This document shows, one piece after another, positions 1 through 10,358 of a DNA stretch of 64,000 bases; the first letter of the stretch is position 1, and every line of letters starts with the position of its first letter. This DNA comes from Alteromonas sp. CI.11.F.A3. GTDB lineage: Bacteria; Pseudomonadota; Gammaproteobacteria; Enterobacterales; Alteromonadaceae. The stretch spans positions 3,348,001 to 3,412,000 of the forward strand of contig NZ_CP136708.1 of assembly GCF_032925565.1 (NCBI RefSeq). Direction: 5' to 3'. Both the position numbers and the translations under genes were made by a program. The notes below the pieces were generated by a model that ran no database searches, was not told the DNA's origin, and saw only the letters and a list, made by a program, of their open reading frames with translations.

Positions 1-348
1 AGTCACTTTCATGCTTGGGTTTTTCACCAAAAATGCTGCGTGTTTATCAAGCAAACGTTGGAATTCTGGTTTGATGCTAGCGCGGTCAAAATCGAAGTAA
101 ACGGTTTGTTCGTTTTTCAACGCTTCCATTTCTTGTTGAACCATTTCTTCTGAGCGCTTCATGCGTTGAGCAGCTTCTGCTTCTACGCGCTGAGCTTCAG
201 CTTGGCGAGCATCTTGCTCTGCTTGTGCTTGTTCTTGTGCAAGACGATTACGCTCAGCAGCTAGCTCTTCTTCGCTAGGGCCAGACGAACAGGCCATCAT
301 GGTCACCACTGGCAAGGCGATAATGAAGCTCTTCATTAATTTATTCAT
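1..348 (-). CDS. pal: Pal, peptidoglycan-associated lipoprotein (3' end cut off by window edge)
   Basis: Outer-membrane lipoprotein of the Tol-Pal system, which ties the outer membrane to peptidoglycan and helps constriction at division. The first 116 codons are visible. They encode a lipoprotein signal with lipobox MMACSS, then an Ala/Glu/Gln-rich charged linker, then the beginning of the OmpA-like domain (TVYFDFDRASIKPE). The OmpA C-terminal peptidoglycan-binding core lies outside the window. The ATG at 348 is preceded by AGGATGCAA, a good ribosome site. It is the last gene of the tol-pal run and follows tolB by 46 bp. The domain order and context make the identification firm; only the truncation by the window is unusual. 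Confidence 0.93.
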   Translation of the reverse strand, partial: MNKLMKSFIIALPVVTMMACSSGPSEEELAAERNRLAQEQAQAEQDARQAEAQRVEAEAAQRMKRSEEMVQQEMEALKNEQTVYFDFDRASIKPEFQRLLDKHAAFLVKNPSMKVT

Positions 349-394
349 TTGCATCCTACTAATCCTTAAATGTTATTGTTTGATATTTCAATTG

Positions 395-1750
395 TTAGAA
401 CAAAAATGGTGACCAACTTGGCGATTTCACTTGCCCATCGGCTGCTGGTAATCTGGCTTTAAAGCGCCCATCAAGTGAAACAAGTGAAAGTACTTGTGTC
501 CCCTCATGAAGGGTACTGTAAATAATCATACTACCGTTCGGCGCTACACTTGGAGACTCATCCAAAAAGGTTCTTGTTAGTACCTGAGGAGAACCACCGT
601 CTAACGCTTGCTTAGCAATATGGTAGTTTCCATTGGTTTGATTAACCACTACCATTTGCTTACCGTCGGGCGTTAATGTAGCACCCAAGTTCTGTTCGCC
701 TACAAAAGTAACGCGTCTTACTTTTCTAGAACTTAAATTTACGCTATATATCTGGGGTTTACCACCCCGTTCAGAGCTAAAAATCAAACCACTACCATCG
801 GGTAGCCATGAAGGCTCTGTATCAATAGCACGGTTGCGCGTTACTCTGGTCAAATTTTTCGTCGCAAGATCCATTACATAGATCTCTGGGTTCCCATCTT
901 TCGACAAAACCATTGCAAGTTGCTTGCCATCTGGTGAAAACGCAGGACTTCCGTTAATTCCAGGGAAATCGGTAACCGTTGTACGTTTACTCGTGTAAAT
1001 ATCTTGTATAAATATTTGAGGTCTACGATTTTCAAAACTCACATAAGCTAGCTTTTCTCCGTCTGGCGACCAAACTGGAGACATTAATGGCTCTGGTGAA
1101 GACAACAAACGCGTCTCGTTTTCGCCGTCATAGTCAGCAATGACTAGCTGGTATGGTTTTTCGTACGCATCTCTGTCACGTACAATAACATAAGCAATAC
1201 GTGTTAAGAATGCACCGCGTACACCTGTCAATTTCTCGTACACTACATCACTAATGCGATGTGCATATTGTCTGAAATCTCTAGGGCTAATAATAGACTG
1301 GCGCGCCGCAATAACGTGTTCGTTACTCACGACTAACTCACCATTTTTTAATACCTGAGACTGGCCGCCGTCTAGCTGGCCCTTTAATACATCGACCAAT
1401 TGGTAAGAGACTAAATATTTATCCGCGCCTTCAGGTTTAATACTACCTACCAAAACAGTATCTACGCCAAGTGACGCCCACGCAGCGTAGTTAACCTCAT
1501 CAGCAGTTTCAGGCATCTGTGGCATTTTACTTGTTGCAACAGGGCTAAATTTACCACTGCGCATTAGGTCAGCCATGATGACTTCAGAAATATCGCCAGG
1601 CAGCGCACCTGTACCCTTCCACTTAAACGGTACTACGCCAATAGGTCGAGCGCTGTTTATACCTTCAGTGATCACAATTTCTAACGTCGCGAACACCTTG
1701 GCACTAAATACCATCGCGATGGCGGCTATCCATAAACCTGTTTTTTTCAT
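395..1750 (-). CDS. tolB: TolB, periplasmic beta-propeller of Tol-Pal
   Basis: Periplasmic protein of 451 residues that shuttles between Pal and the TolA C-terminus. An N-terminal signal peptide (about residues 1-21, ending AKVFA) is followed by the TolB N-terminal domain. From about residue 190 there is a six-bladed beta-propeller with repeated WSPDG, FSPDG, WLPDG and LTPDG blade motifs. Length is typical of the family. The gene starts 4 bp downstream of the tolA stop, so the two are probably translationally linked, and it precedes pal. Nothing is missing. Confidence 0.97.
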   Translation of the reverse strand: MKKTGLWIAAIAMVFSAKVFATLEIVITEGINSARPIGVVPFKWKGTGALPGDISEVIMADLMRSGKFSPVATSKMPQMPETADEVNYAAWASLGVDTVLVGSIKPEGADKYLVSYQLVDVLKGQLDGGQSQVLKNGELVVSNEHVIAARQSIISPRDFRQYAHRISDVVYEKLTGVRGAFLTRIAYVIVRDRDAYEKPYQLVIADYDGENETRLLSSPEPLMSPVWSPDGEKLAYVSFENRRPQIFIQDIYTSKRTTVTDFPGINGSPAFSPDGKQLAMVLSKDGNPEIYVMDLATKNLTRVTRNRAIDTEPSWLPDGSGLIFSSERGGKPQIYSVNLSSRKVRRVTFVGEQNLGATLTPDGKQMVVVNQTNGNYHIAKQALDGGSPQVLTRTFLDESPSVAPNGSMIIYSTLHEGTQVLSLVSLDGRFKARLPAADGQVKSPSWSPFLF

Positions 1751-1754
1751 TGCA

Positions 1755-2537
1755 CTACAGTTCCACTTTTAAGTTAATATCTTTTAATTGCTCATAGACG
1801 TCGGCCGCATCCGATACCGGCAGCTCTTCTGCACGGCGTACGGCACTTTCAGCGGCTCTGCACAAGGCATCATGCCCGCCTAAGATACGTATGCTAGTCA
1901 CATAACCTGTGGTAGCCAATTTGATATTCAATCTACATACCTTACCTTTGAAGCTGTCATCGTCGTACAAGTTCCGTTTTATCGTTTGCTGAATTAACGC
2001 GGTATAGCGCTCTACTTCAGTCAGAACTTGTGCACGCCTTCGCTGTTGCTGAGCCGCTTGCTCTTGCGCAAGTTGCTCTTGCATAATTCTCTCCATCTCA
2101 GCATTTTCAGCCGCTTCTTTCTTTTTACGTTCTGCATCCGCTTTCGCTTTTGCTTCACGTTCTTTACGTTGTTGTTCCTTTTGCGCAGCTAACTGCTCGA
2201 GCTCTTTTTGACGTTTGAACTCTGCTTCTTCAGCTTGCTTTTTTTCTCTAGCTCGCTTCGCTTCTGCAGCCCTTTGACGTTTTGCGGCAGCAGCCTGCGC
2301 TTCTTTTTTCTTTCTTTTCGCTTCTACCTCTCTGGCTTGAGCCTCAGCTTGCGCCTGCTCTCGCTTTGTATCCGCGATGGCTTGCGCGTCAATAAAGGTG
2401 GCTTCAATAACTGGGGCACTCGTCGCCGTTGTAGGCAAAGGAGAAGGAGAAAAGCTGACGCTAATTAGCAACACTGCAGCTACACCTACGTGCAGTGCGA
2501 TAGATTTATAAATGCCAACAGAACTTGCAGTCATCAA
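1755..2537 (-). CDS. tolA: TolA, inner-membrane to periplasm energy transducer
   Basis: Membrane-anchored protein that carries proton-motive force from TolQR to TolB/Pal. It has one N-terminal membrane segment (about residues 8-28) and a long Ala/Lys/Glu/Gln-rich helical domain (about 60-165, many AEAKRK-like stretches). The C-terminal TolA domain includes [13 protein letters not shown] and [15 protein letters not shown], with two cysteines as in other TolA proteins. At 260 residues it is much shorter than the roughly 420-residue E. coli protein, mainly because the helical domain is short. It lies 5 bp after tolR and 4 bp before tolB. Confidence 0.95.
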   Translation of the reverse strand: MMTASSVGIYKSIALHVGVAAVLLISVSFSPSPLPTTATSAPVIEATFIDAQAIADTKREQAQAEAQAREVEAKRKKKEAQAAAAKRQRAAEAKRAREKKQAEEAEFKRQKELEQLAAQKEQQRKEREAKAKADAERKKKEAAENAEMERIMQEQLAQEQAAQQQRRRAQVLTEVERYTALIQQTIKRNLYDDDSFKGKVCRLNIKLATTGYVTSIRILGGHDALCRAAESAVRRAEELPVSDAADVYEQLKDINLKVEL

Positions 2538-2542
2538 TAAAC

Positions 2543-2968
2543 CTACTCTGGCTCAACAGGATCTGTCATTAAACCTACAGAAGGCACACCTGCGCCTTGC
2601 AATAACACCATAAGTTGAATGACTTCATTATAAGCAACTTGCCCATCACCTTTTACTACCACTGGGGTATTAGGATCTTTTTGTAGCTGAGCTTGTACTA
2701 GGGCTGCTAAGTCTTCTTGCGCCAGTGGCGACTCCTGGTCGTCTCCCACATTAAGAAAGTAGCGGCCTTTAACGTCTACTGACGCAATAATAGGTGGATT
2801 ATCTTCTTGTTCGATAGGGTTCGCACTCGCTTTAGGTAAATCGACTTTAACCCCTTGCGAAATAAGCGGAGCCGTTACCATAAAGATAATCAGTAGCACC
2901 AACATCACATCGATGTAGGGCACTACGTTAATTTCAGAAACCGGCCTACGGCGTTTTCTTACATACAT
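2543..2968 (-). CDS. tolR: TolR, proton-channel subunit (ExbD family)
   Basis: Inner-membrane component of the TolQR proton-driven motor, 141 residues. A basic N-terminus (MYVRKRRRP) is followed by one membrane helix that contains the conserved channel aspartate Asp20 in YIDVMLVLLIIFMV. A periplasmic ExbD-type domain comes next. Size and motif match the ExbD/TolR family. It sits between tolQ (48 bp upstream) and tolA (5 bp downstream), which separates it from an ExbD of a TonB system. Confidence 0.96.
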   Translation of the reverse strand: MYVRKRRRPVSEINVVPYIDVMLVLLIIFMVTAPLISQGVKVDLPKASANPIEQEDNPPIIASVDVKGRYFLNVGDDQESPLAQEDLAALVQAQLQKDPNTPVVVKGDGQVAYNEVIQLMVLLQGAGVPSVGLMTDPVEPE

Positions 2969-3016
2969 AATTATTCCTCTCTCACCAGTGAGCTAAGCTC
3001 GCATCTATATTAGCAT

Positions 3017-3709
3017 TTAAGCTTGCGGTTGCTGCGCTTGTCCAGATACCGCCTGACGATGAAGAATGGCAGAAAACTCTTCCATAAAGTTACCGTAGCT
3101 GTTTTCAAGCTTTTCAACTTGGTGACTAAAACGGTTATACGCAATAACCGCAGGAATGGCCGCAAATAAACCAATTGCCGTTGCGATAAGGGCTTCAGCA
3201 ATACCTGGTGCAACCATGGCTAGCGTAGCTTGTTGTACTTCACCTAATGCGATAAAAGCGTTCATGATCCCCCAAACCGTACCAAATAGGCCGATATACG
3301 GGCTAATAGAACCGGCTGTTGCTAAAAACGGGAGACGACTTTCTAATTCTTCCACTTGGCGAGACATAGTTACGCGCATTGAACGGTAAGTACCGTCTAC
3401 AATGGCATTGGTACCGGTATTTGATTTGCGTAAGCGGACAAACTCTTTGAAGCCAGCACAAAAAATAGTGCCAATACCTGATAAGTTAGGGCGAGCAGAA
3501 AGCTCTTGATATAGTCGATTTAAATCAGCGCCCGACCAAAACTTGTCTTCAAATTGACGCATCTCTTCTCGTGCACTTGAAAGCGCTTTACTACGCTGGA
3601 AAATAAATGTCCAAGACGCAATTGATACGCCTAACAAAAGCAACATAACAAGTTGAACAATAAAGCTGGCCTGCAAAAATAGGCCGATAAAAGTAAGATC
3701 AGATGACAC
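3017..3709 (-). CDS. tolQ: TolQ, proton-channel subunit (MotA/ExbB family)
   Basis: Inner-membrane protein of 230 residues that forms the proton channel with TolR and energises TolA. Three membrane segments are visible: about residues 15-37, then about 135-160 ([23 protein letters not shown]) and 170-192 ([26 protein letters not shown]), the last two being the ExbB signature region. Its start overlaps the end of ybgC by 11 bp, and the order ybgC-tolQRAB-pal is the classical one. Confidence is high. Confidence 0.96.
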   Translation of the reverse strand: MSSDLTFIGLFLQASFIVQLVMLLLLGVSIASWTFIFQRSKALSSAREEMRQFEDKFWSGADLNRLYQELSARPNLSGIGTIFCAGFKEFVRLRKSNTGTNAIVDGTYRSMRVTMSRQVEELESRLPFLATAGSISPYIGLFGTVWGIMNAFIALGEVQQATLAMVAPGIAEALIATAIGLFAAIPAVIAYNRFSHQVEKLENSYGNFMEEFSAILHRQAVSGQAQQPQA

Positions 3710-4097
3710 GCGTTATTTCCCCTAACAGTGTACGTGGTAGTCGTCTAGGCTTCATAGTATCTAGACTGACACAAGCAACTTGAATATCAGCAGATACTAA
3801 AGTTACATCTTGTATATTTTTAATGGTTTGATGAAACGTCATACTCGCCCCTTTCAATTCTACAACCTGCGTTTCAATACTCAACAGGTCATTGAATCGA
3901 GCAGGCGCATAGTTATGCATTTCAACGCGTTTGACGACAAAAGCCACCGATTGTTCCATTAATATATCTTGTTCGAAGCCAAGGGCTCTAAGCCACTCAG
4001 TTCTTGCCCTCTCCATAAACTTGAGGTAGTTGGCATAATAAACAATACCTCCCGCATCAGTATCTTCGTAATACACTCTTACCTGATGTAAATGCAT
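3699..4097 (-). CDS. ybgC: YbgC, tol-pal associated acyl-CoA thioesterase
   Basis: Hotdog-fold thioesterase of 132 residues that hydrolyses acyl-CoA or acyl-ACP and is the usual first gene of tol-pal operons. The signature [18 protein letters not shown] carries the catalytic Asp (about residue 14) and the helix start typical of the 4-hydroxybenzoyl-CoA thioesterase group. It is cytoplasmic with no signal peptide. It overlaps tolQ by 11 bp. It is the promoter-proximal gene of the run, so the tol-pal promoter should lie just above position 4097, but no convincing -35/-10 pair could be chosen there. Confidence 0.95.
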   Translation of the reverse strand: MHLHQVRVYYEDTDAGGIVYYANYLKFMERARTEWLRALGFEQDILMEQSVAFVVKRVEMHNYAPARFNDLLSIETQVVELKGASMTFHQTIKNIQDVTLVSADIQVACVSLDTMKPRRLPRTLLGEITRVI

Positions 4098-4284
4098 AAA
4101 TATTCTTTCACCGTCAATAAAATTAATCGTTAACCTTGATTATCCATTGCATAATCTTCTTTCACAATTTAAAAATCCCACCTTGCATGCCGCACTTTTA
4201 GAAGGATTTAATGATTAAATGATAAACCATTAACACCATAGCAACACATTAGTTTTTCTAAGGCTAAAAAACAATTTTACTCAA

Positions 4285-4312
4285 TTGTAAGAAATCAAAC
4301 TAAGCCTATAAT
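4285..4312 (+). promoter_or_regulatory. Sigma-70 promoter for candidate small RNA
   Basis: TTGTAA (4285-4290), a 16-bp spacer and a perfect TATAAT (4307-4312) on the plus strand. Both flanking genes, ybgC and ruvB, are on the minus strand, so this promoter serves neither. It points to the plus-strand terminator at 4425-4451. Confidence 0.6.
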
Positions 4313-4318
4313 ACGCAG

Positions 4319-4451
4319 CATCAGTCCTACAGAGCGTAATGGTGTATCACACGGTTATGCAAGAGTTTTTCTCCTGTTAGACATGAGTTCCCTGGATTTA
4401 TTTCCTTTAACACTTGTTGTTTTGGCCCGTTCATTGAGCGGGCTTTTTTTT
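4319..4451 (+). ncRNA. Candidate small RNA of about 130 nt
   Basis: The segment runs from the expected start point just after the TATAAT box to a rho-independent terminator. The transcript is oriented against both flanking genes, and no gene of ordinary size fits inside. A 13-codon ORF at 4339-4380 (MVYHTVMQEFFSC) starts after AGAGCG and could be a chance reading frame or a small peptide. The unpaired stretch contains TTCCCTGGA; from memory, similar strings occur in enteric ArcZ and SdsR, but no family assignment is made. Boundaries are inferred from promoter and terminator only. Confidence 0.5.
4425..4451 (+). terminator. Rho-independent terminator of candidate sRNA
   Basis: Stem GCCCG (4425-4429) / CGGGC (4439-4443), with possible extra TCA/TGA pairing in the loop, then eight T. 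On the minus strand no U-tract follows the stem, so it works for plus-strand transcription. Confidence 0.75.
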
Positions 4452-4494
4452 GCCTGAAGGAAAGTGATGGGAAGTAGTGAATAAAGTAAACTCA

Positions 4495-4522
4495 GCATGA
4501 GCGAACATAAGTTTGCTCATGC
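4495..4522 (-). terminator. Hairpin just after ruvB, possible terminator
   Basis: Near-perfect 12-bp stem (GCATGAGCGAAC / GTTTGCTCATGC, one G-U pair) with a 4-nt loop, 18 bp past the ruvB stop. On the minus strand it is preceded by T7 and followed only by a weak TGAGTTTACTTT, so it is either an imperfect terminator or a 3'-end stabilising hairpin. Confidence 0.5.
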
Positions 4523-4539
4523 AAAAAAACACTTAGCTT

Positions 4540-5544
4540 CTAAACTGAAGGGGTAAAGCCAAAATGAAGATACGCTCGTTGCGACACTATTCGTCCACGC
4601 GGCGTGCGCTGTAAGAAACCTTGCTGAATAAGAAAGGGTTCAATCACATCTTCAATGGTTTCTTTCTCTTCACCAATTGCTGCTGCTAAATTGTCTAGCC
4701 CTACTGGGCCACCATCAAATTTCTCTATGATGGCACAAAGCAATTTCCGATCCATATAATCGAAGCCTTCTTTATCTACATCTAGCATATCCAATGCCTT
4801 TGCAGCGGTTTCAACGCCAACCGTACCATCAGATTTAATTTCTGCGTAATCTCGAACTCGTCTTAATAGCCTGTTGGCAATACGCGGTGTACCTCTAGAG
4901 CGACGTGCAATTTCTTGTGCCCCTTCTGGGCTCATATCTAAATTCAAGTAACTCGCACTACGAGCAACAATGGTGGTGAGATCTTTAACCGAATAAAACT
5001 CTAGACGTTGAACTATGCCAAAACGGTCTCTCAATGGCGATGTAAGCGAACCTGCACGGGTTGTAGCCCCGACTAAGGTGAAAGGTGGCAAGTCTAGCTT
5101 AATAGAACGGGCTGCTGGCCCTTCGCCTATCATGATGTCTAATTGATAGTCTTCCATGGCCGGATACAGAATTTCTTCTACAACAGGGCTTAAACGATGG
5201 ATTTCATCAATAAAAAGAACATCGTTACGCTCAAGATTTGTAAGCAGTGCCGCTAGGTCTCCGGCTTTTTCAAGTACAGGCCCTGAGGTGGTTTTAATAC
5301 TTACATCCATCTCGTTCGCCACAATATTTGCTAGCGTAGTTTTCCCTAGCCCTGGCGGACCAAATATGAGTAAGTGATCGAGGGCATCGTCACGCTTTCT
5401 AGCAGCCTGAATGAAGATTTCCATCTGCTCACACACATGAGGCTGGCCTGTATAATCATCAAGCATTTTAGGGCGAATAGCACGGTCGATAACTTCATCT
5501 TCGGTACTCGCATCGGGCGTAATCAGTCTATCAGCTTCTATCAT
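4540..5544 (-). CDS. ruvB: RuvB, Holliday-junction branch-migration helicase
   Basis: AAA+ motor of 334 residues that, with RuvA, drives branch migration of Holliday junctions. Visible motifs are Walker A ([12 protein letters not shown], about residues 63-74), Walker B (LFIDEIHRL), the sensor/loop [18 protein letters not shown] with the arginine finger, and a C-terminal winged helix ending in [13 protein letters not shown]. Length is normal. It lies 93 bp downstream of ruvA on the same strand. The order ruvC-ruvA-ruvB is conserved. Confidence 0.97.
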   Translation of the reverse strand: MIEADRLITPDASTEDEVIDRAIRPKMLDDYTGQPHVCEQMEIFIQAARKRDDALDHLLIFGPPGLGKTTLANIVANEMDVSIKTTSGPVLEKAGDLAALLTNLERNDVLFIDEIHRLSPVVEEILYPAMEDYQLDIMIGEGPAARSIKLDLPPFTLVGATTRAGSLTSPLRDRFGIVQRLEFYSVKDLTTIVARSASYLNLDMSPEGAQEIARRSRGTPRIANRLLRRVRDYAEIKSDGTVGVETAAKALDMLDVDKEGFDYMDRKLLCAIIEKFDGGPVGLDNLAAAIGEEKETIEDVIEPFLIQQGFLQRTPRGRIVSQRAYLHFGFTPSV

Positions 5545-5637
5545 TAGGGCTCTGCTTTAAAGTAAATCGGCAACGTAGGTCTATCGTTCTTGGCAAATTT
5601 TGGCTTCAGCTTAATTTCAGCCTTAAATTAACAAGGT

Positions 5638-6258
5638 TCAAATGGCAGCTTTTAAAGCTTCACGAATAAGCGACTCGCTTTCCATGCCTTCTTTATACAC
5701 ACTATCGATAAGTTTGCTTGCCTGAGCTGGCTTATAACCTAGTGCCACCAGCGCACTCTGGGCATCTTCTCGTGTGTCGTTTACTTCCACCAAGGTATTG
5801 GTATTCAGTAAGTCGCCACTTGGCGGTGGAATAGCGATACTTTGTACTTTGCCAAATTTCGCCAATCTGTCTTTTAACTCAACAACTAACCTTTCTGCTG
5901 TTTTCTTGCCAATGCCCGGCAAGCTCACTAATGCAGAAACGTCGGCATTTTGAACCGCAGACAAAAACTGACCTGCAGACATACCCGATAATATAGTTAG
6001 CCCTAGTTTAGGACCAACGCCATTGGCTTTTATGAGTTCACGGAACAAGCCTCGTTCCATTTTATCGGCAAACCCGAACAGTAATTGCGCGTCTTCTCGC
6101 ACTACAAAATGGGTATACACAACGACTTCTTCACCCACAGCAGGTAGTTGATAGAAGCTCGTCATTGGCATATGAATTTCATAGCCTACCCCGTTTGCAT
6201 CTACCAAAATTTCTGGGGGCTGCTTTTCGGCCAATGTACCGCGAATACGTCCAATCAT
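5638..6258 (-). CDS. ruvA: RuvA, Holliday-junction binding subunit
   Basis: Protein of 206 residues that binds four-way junctions as a tetramer and loads RuvB. It has an N-terminal OB-fold ([20 protein letters not shown]), two helix-hairpin-helix motifs ([15 protein letters not shown] and [18 protein letters not shown]), a flexible linker and a C-terminal domain III that touches RuvB ([17 protein letters not shown]). It lies 130 bp downstream of ruvC. A LexA box (CTGT-N8-ACAG) was sought in that gap, and only a poor match was seen, so SOS control cannot be claimed. Confidence 0.97.
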   Translation of the reverse strand: MIGRIRGTLAEKQPPEILVDANGVGYEIHMPMTSFYQLPAVGEEVVVYTHFVVREDAQLLFGFADKMERGLFRELIKANGVGPKLGLTILSGMSAGQFLSAVQNADVSALVSLPGIGKKTAERLVVELKDRLAKFGKVQSIAIPPPSGDLLNTNTLVEVNDTREDAQSALVALGYKPAQASKLIDSVYKEGMESESLIREALKAAI

Positions 6259-6330
6259 GACTGCTCTCTTACATGGTATTTTCCCAATGTAGGGAAATAA
6301 AACAAATAGGAAGGTTCTACTGTTTATAAA

Positions 6331-6356
6331 AAAGTGGTTACAAAAAGTGGCTACAA
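6331..6356. repeat. 13-bp imperfect tandem repeat upstream of ruvA
   Basis: AAAGTGGTTACAA followed directly by AAAGTGGCTACAA (one difference), in the ruvC-ruvA gap. No function is evident. Confidence 0.6.
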
Positions 6357-6388
6357 AAACGCATGCAATTTGTAGGCGAGCAAAGCAA

Positions 6389-6907
6389 TTAGCGTAAACG
6401 GCCTCGCACGGTTTTGCGTGCTTGCCCAGCCATATTAATCAGGCTTTGCTCGGTATGGGCATGACATAGCGCCACAGCTAGGGCATCAGCAGCGTCAGCT
6501 TGAGGTGTACCACTTAAACTCAATAAATGCTTCACCATGTGCTGCACTTGCGTTTTATCTGCACTACCCTTGCCTACTACTGCCTGTTTAATTTGCCTAG
6601 CCGAATATTCTGCTACTGGCAATTCACCTTGAGTGGCTGCCACAATCGCGGCACCGCGGGCTTGCCCTAACTTTAAGGCAGAGTCGGGATTTTTTGCCAT
6701 AAACACTTGCTCAATAGCAAATTGCGCAGGGTTGTACTGACGAATAATATCGCTAATACCGGTATAGATATTGTCAAGCCTCGACGGTAAATCTGCCGTT
6801 CCTACGCGAATACAACCACTCGCCACATACACAAGTTTACCCTGCTTACGCTCAATAACGCCGTAGCCTGTAACCCTAGAACCTGGATCTATACCCAGTA
6901 TAACCAT
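6389..6907 (-). CDS. ruvC: RuvC, Holliday-junction resolvase
   Basis: Endonuclease of 172 residues that cuts Holliday junctions symmetrically. Acidic residues of the RNase H-like site are seen in [11 protein letters not shown] (Asp7), FAIEQVF (Glu) and [17 protein letters not shown] (two Asp). The ATG at 6907 was chosen because RuvC proteins begin with this IDPGSR stretch. The ATG also shares one base with the nudB stop (TAATG), a translational-coupling arrangement. An in-frame upstream start at 6961 would add 18 residues that do not belong to the family. The yebC gene that often lies before ruvC is absent here. Confidence 0.96.
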   Translation of the reverse strand: MVILGIDPGSRVTGYGVIERKQGKLVYVASGCIRVGTADLPSRLDNIYTGISDIIRQYNPAQFAIEQVFMAKNPDSALKLGQARGAAIVAATQGELPVAEYSARQIKQAVVGKGSADKTQVQHMVKHLLSLSGTPQADAADALAVALCHAHTEQSLINMAGQARKTVRGRLR

Positions 6908-7347
6908 TAAGGTACGTTTGGTACAAACATTGATACCGCCTCTTTGTTTGAAGGCGACCAAAGTCGCGCTAATGCTTGTGCTTTATCTACCCACTCGTAC
7001 TGTAAATGTTCAGTAAGCACCAACGGCAAGGAACTGTCTACTTGAAGAGAAAAAACGTGTTCGGTGTTAAACCGTGTTCCGGGGGGATATCGATGCAGCC
7101 AGCGGCTGCGAATTTCGTATTGGTTTTGTCTATTGTGATTAAACATTTCAATAGACAACTGTTTGGCGTCAATCCCTGTTTCTTCCGCCACTTCTCGGTA
7201 CGCGGTTTCAATAGGGAGTTCACCGTCTTCCATTGCGCCAGTGACCGACTGCCAAAATTCAGGGTCATCATTACGTTGCAGCAATAGTACCTTGTGATGC
7301 TGATCGTACAGCACCACAAGGACTGACTCGGGCTTTTTATAAGCCAT
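6907..7347 (-). CDS. nudB: NudB, dihydroneopterin triphosphate pyrophosphatase
   Basis: Nudix hydrolase of 146 residues that removes pyrophosphate from 7,8-dihydroneopterin triphosphate in folate synthesis. The Nudix box is complete, from [14 protein letters not shown] through REVAEETGI, and matches G-x5-E-x7-REUxEExGU. The N-terminus [15 protein letters not shown] is typical of NudB. It lies 3 bp after aspS and overlaps ruvC by one base, so aspS-nudB-ruvC form one transcription unit. The assignment to NudB rather than another Nudix enzyme rests on the aspS/ruvC context and overall resemblance. Confidence 0.9.
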   Translation of the reverse strand: MAYKKPESVLVVLYDQHHKVLLLQRNDDPEFWQSVTGAMEDGELPIETAYREVAEETGIDAKQLSIEMFNHNRQNQYEIRSRWLHRYPPGTRFNTEHVFSLQVDSSLPLVLTEHLQYEWVDKAQALARLWSPSNKEAVSMFVPNVP

Positions 7348-7350
7348 CGT

Positions 7351-9111
7351 TTACGACGGCTTTTTTACCGTTGCAATCGCCAACTCTTCCAACTGTTTTG
7401 GATTCGCAGGGCTTGGCGCAGATGTTAATGGGCATGCCGCTGTGGTGGTTTTAGGGAATGCCATTACATCGCGAATTGACGTCGCGCCAGTCATTAGCAT
7501 CACTAAGCGGTCTAAACCGAACGCTAAACCTGCGTGAGGCGGCGCACCAAAGCGTAAGGCTTCAAGTAAGAAGCCAAACTTGTTCTTCGCTTCTTCTTCA
7601 TCTATACCCAAAATGTCAAATACGGCAGATTGCATTTCTTCGTTGTGAATACGTACTGAACCACCACCAAGCTCGCAACCGTTTAATACCATGTCGTAAG
7701 CATCAGACAATGCACCAACAGGGTTGGCTTTAAGCTCTTCTGCGGTTAAGCCGCGAGGCGCAGTAAACGGATGGTGTATAGCATGAAGCTGTCCGTCGAA
7801 TTCTTCGAACATTGGGAAGTCGACAACCCACAACGGCTTCCACTCACCTTCTAATAACTCAAAGTCTTCACCCAGTTTAAGGCGAAGTGCGCCCATGGCT
7901 TCGGTAACTACTGTGTTAGTGTCGGCACCAAATAACAAGATGTCGCCAGCTTGCGCGCCAGTGCGCTGCAAAATACCGTCGGTAATGTCTTCACTTAAGA
8001 ACTTAAGAATAGGTGATTGTAAACCTTCTTGGCCCGGTGCCATTTCGTTTACTTTCATCCACGCTAAGCCTTTCGCGCCGTAAATGCCTACGAACTTGGT
8101 GTACTCGTCAATTTGCTTACGAGACATGCTCGCACCGCCTGGTACACGAATAGCAGCAACACGACCTTTAGGATCGTTAGCAGGGCCACTGAATACTTTA
8201 AACTCAACAGTTTCAAGTAAGTCAGCAATATCGGTAAGCTCTAACGGGTTACGTAAATCAGGTTTATCGCTACCAAAACGCCTCATTGCTTCGGCGTAGG
8301 TCATGCGTGGGAAGTCGCCTAAATCTACGTCCAACATGGTGTTGAATAAATCGCGGATCATGCTTTCAGTAATAGCCATTACGCCATCGGCATCTAAAAA
8401 CGTAGTTTCGATATCGATTTGGGTAAATTCTGGTTGGCGATCGGCACGTAAATCTTCATCACGGAAGCACTTTACAATTTGGTAGTATCTGTCCATGCCA
8501 GACATCATCAGCAATTGCTTAAACAACTGCGGCGATTGTGGCAGTGCAAAGAACTCGCCTTTATGGGTGCGGCTAGGTACTAAGTAATCACGAGCACCTT
8601 CAGGTGTCGCTTTGGTCAAAATAGGCGTTTCAATATCTAGAAAGCCTTCGCCTTCTAAGAAACGACGTACTGCACCGGTTACTTTAGCGCGAAACTGTAA
8701 GCGCTGGCTCATAACAGGGCGACGTAAATCAAGGTAACGGTAGCGTAAACGCTGCTCTTCAGAGTTCTCTTGGTTCCAATCAAGCGGCAGCGCATCAGAG
8801 CGATTGATGATTTCTAGGCCTGTGCCTAAAATCTCGATTTCGCCGGTACGCATATCTTTATTGATTTGGCCTTCAGGGCGAGCACGCACTTTACCGGTTA
8901 GCTTAACGCAAAATTCACCGCGAAGTTTATTCGCTACGCTTAATACCTCTGGTAAATCAGGGTCGAATACCACTTGAACGATACCTTCGCGGTCTCGTAA
9001 GTCGATGAAGATTACGCCACCTAAGTCACGGCGTTTGTTTACCCAACCACACAGGGTGATTTCTTGCCCAATGTATGATGAATCGATGTTCCCACAGTAA
9101 TCTGTGCGCAT
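7351..9111 (-). CDS. aspS: AspS, aspartyl-tRNA synthetase
   Basis: Class II aminoacyl-tRNA synthetase of 586 residues that charges tRNA-Asp. It has an N-terminal OB anticodon-binding domain (about residues 1-105, [22 protein letters not shown]), class II motif 2 ([18 protein letters not shown]), the bacterial GAD insertion (about 280-420) and motif 3 ([15 protein letters not shown]). The C-terminal extension ([15 protein letters not shown]) resembles other bacterial AspRS. It is the first gene of the aspS-nudB-ruvC unit. It is divergent from the DUF72 gene across a 162-bp gap that must hold both promoters. Confidence 0.97.
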   Translation of the reverse strand: MRTDYCGNIDSSYIGQEITLCGWVNKRRDLGGVIFIDLRDREGIVQVVFDPDLPEVLSVANKLRGEFCVKLTGKVRARPEGQINKDMRTGEIEILGTGLEIINRSDALPLDWNQENSEEQRLRYRYLDLRRPVMSQRLQFRAKVTGAVRRFLEGEGFLDIETPILTKATPEGARDYLVPSRTHKGEFFALPQSPQLFKQLLMMSGMDRYYQIVKCFRDEDLRADRQPEFTQIDIETTFLDADGVMAITESMIRDLFNTMLDVDLGDFPRMTYAEAMRRFGSDKPDLRNPLELTDIADLLETVEFKVFSGPANDPKGRVAAIRVPGGASMSRKQIDEYTKFVGIYGAKGLAWMKVNEMAPGQEGLQSPILKFLSEDITDGILQRTGAQAGDILLFGADTNTVVTEAMGALRLKLGEDFELLEGEWKPLWVVDFPMFEEFDGQLHAIHHPFTAPRGLTAEELKANPVGALSDAYDMVLNGCELGGGSVRIHNEEMQSAVFDILGIDEEEAKNKFGFLLEALRFGAPPHAGLAFGLDRLVMLMTGATSIRDVMAFPKTTTAACPLTSAPSPANPKQLEELAIATVKKPS

Positions 9112-9273
9112 GGTCGTTGACCCCTGATATTCTTATCTTGCGTTACACGATGGTAGGCAAACCCTTGAACCTGCTTGCCATTACTCTACAATGAGGCGCT
9201 CGCGCCCCTTGCCATCATGCACTATGTGTTAAATTAAGGTCGCATAGTATAAACAAATGCGCAGTAAAGCCCA

Positions 9274-10209
9274 ATGACAAATACAAACAATCCTGCAGTA
9301 ACTAAATTATCAACTTCTTCGGCGCTACCCAAGGTATTTATTGGCTTGCCGCAATGGCAGCATAGTCATTGGCCAAAAACCTGGTTTGCTAGTTACCCAA
9401 AAAGTGACAATCAACTGGTTCATTACGCCAAGGAGTGCAATACGGTTGAGGGAAATACGACCTTTTATTCTCTTCCACATGCTGATGCGGTCGCTCGCTG
9501 GGAACAATCAGTAGGTAGCGACTTTTCATTTACGTTTAAATTCAATCAGCAAATTACCCACGTTCATCAATTACTGCATTGCGAGGATGAAGTGAATGAA
9601 CAATTAAACATTCTTGCGCCGCTGGGGCAAAAATTAGGTGTAATGCTGCTACAACTTCCTGCAAGCTTTGGCCCTGAAAAACTAGAACGGCTGACGACGT
9701 TTTTAAGCTTTTTACCACCCCATATTACCGTTGCGGTAGAAGTAAGACATTTAGCTTTCTTTGCTAAAGGAAATGAAGAAAAGCAGTTAAACCAATTATT
9801 AATTGAGCACAAGGCTAACCGCATTATTATGGATACCCGCGCGTTATTTACCGGCCCTGTTTCAAGGGAAGATACAAGCTCTAGCGACAGTGCGCTTTTA
9901 CGTGAGGTGCGGAACAAAAAACCTAGAGTGCCAGTGAATGTGATTGCCACTGCGACTAACCCTATTGTTCGTTTTGTAGGGAATGATAATGATGAAGATA
10001 ATATTGCGTGTTTAACGCCTTGGGTGAACAAAGTTCATCAATGGCGGCTAGAAGGGAAAAGCCCTTATTTTTTCTGTCATAGACCAGATAACAAAGATGC
10101 CCCATGGTTAGCGCAACAATTTATTGATTTGTATAATCAGAAATTTCATGAAGTGGCAATACCGAACCTAGCGTTGAAGCAACAACCAAATCAAAACACG
10201 TTATTTTGA
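9274..10209 (+). CDS. DUF72 (YecE-like) family protein
   Basis: Cytoplasmic protein of 311 residues of the DUF72/YecE family, which has a TIM-barrel-like fold and no firmly established role. Family features are FIGLPQWQHSHWPKTWF at the start, the conserved segment NTVEGNTTFYSLPHADAVARW, KFNQQITHVHQL, VEVRHLAFF and YFFCHRPDN near the end. The family typically starts with a G-x-x-x-W stretch; here it is GLPQW, with about 20 extra N-terminal residues. It is divergent from aspS. No signal peptide or membrane segment is present. Confidence 0.85.
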   Translation: MTNTNNPAVTKLSTSSALPKVFIGLPQWQHSHWPKTWFASYPKSDNQLVHYAKECNTVEGNTTFYSLPHADAVARWEQSVGSDFSFTFKFNQQITHVHQLLHCEDEVNEQLNILAPLGQKLGVMLLQLPASFGPEKLERLTTFLSFLPPHITVAVEVRHLAFFAKGNEEKQLNQLLIEHKANRIIMDTRALFTGPVSREDTSSSDSALLREVRNKKPRVPVNVIATATNPIVRFVGNDNDEDNIACLTPWVNKVHQWRLEGKSPYFFCHRPDNKDAPWLAQQFIDLYNQKFHEVAIPNLALKQQPNQNTLF

Positions 10210-10358
10210 CAGTCAATACCGCACGACGCACTCTCCTAATCGGATTGCTTTTTACTCACATCAATATAAAAATAGGCTAGTGCTTATACATCTGTTCGTA
10301 TAGACTCCGCCTCCCAGAGTACAGCAATACTCTCGCCCTCTAAGTAAGCGGAAAAATA

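Noticed and set aside
3010..3389. Small frames opposite or within tolQ
   Set aside because: They are shadow frames of tolQ with no ribosome sites; the same applies to the many antisense frames in aspS, tolB, the RND genes and the SMC-like gene.
6300..6350. LexA (SOS) box upstream of ruvA
   Set aside because: Best match CTGTTTATAAAAAAGT lacks the ACAG half.
6908..6961. Longer RuvC start adding 18 residues
   Set aside because: The extra residues are a frame-shifted reading of the nudB 3' end; RuvC proteins start at [11 protein letters not shown] and the ATG overlaps the nudB stop.
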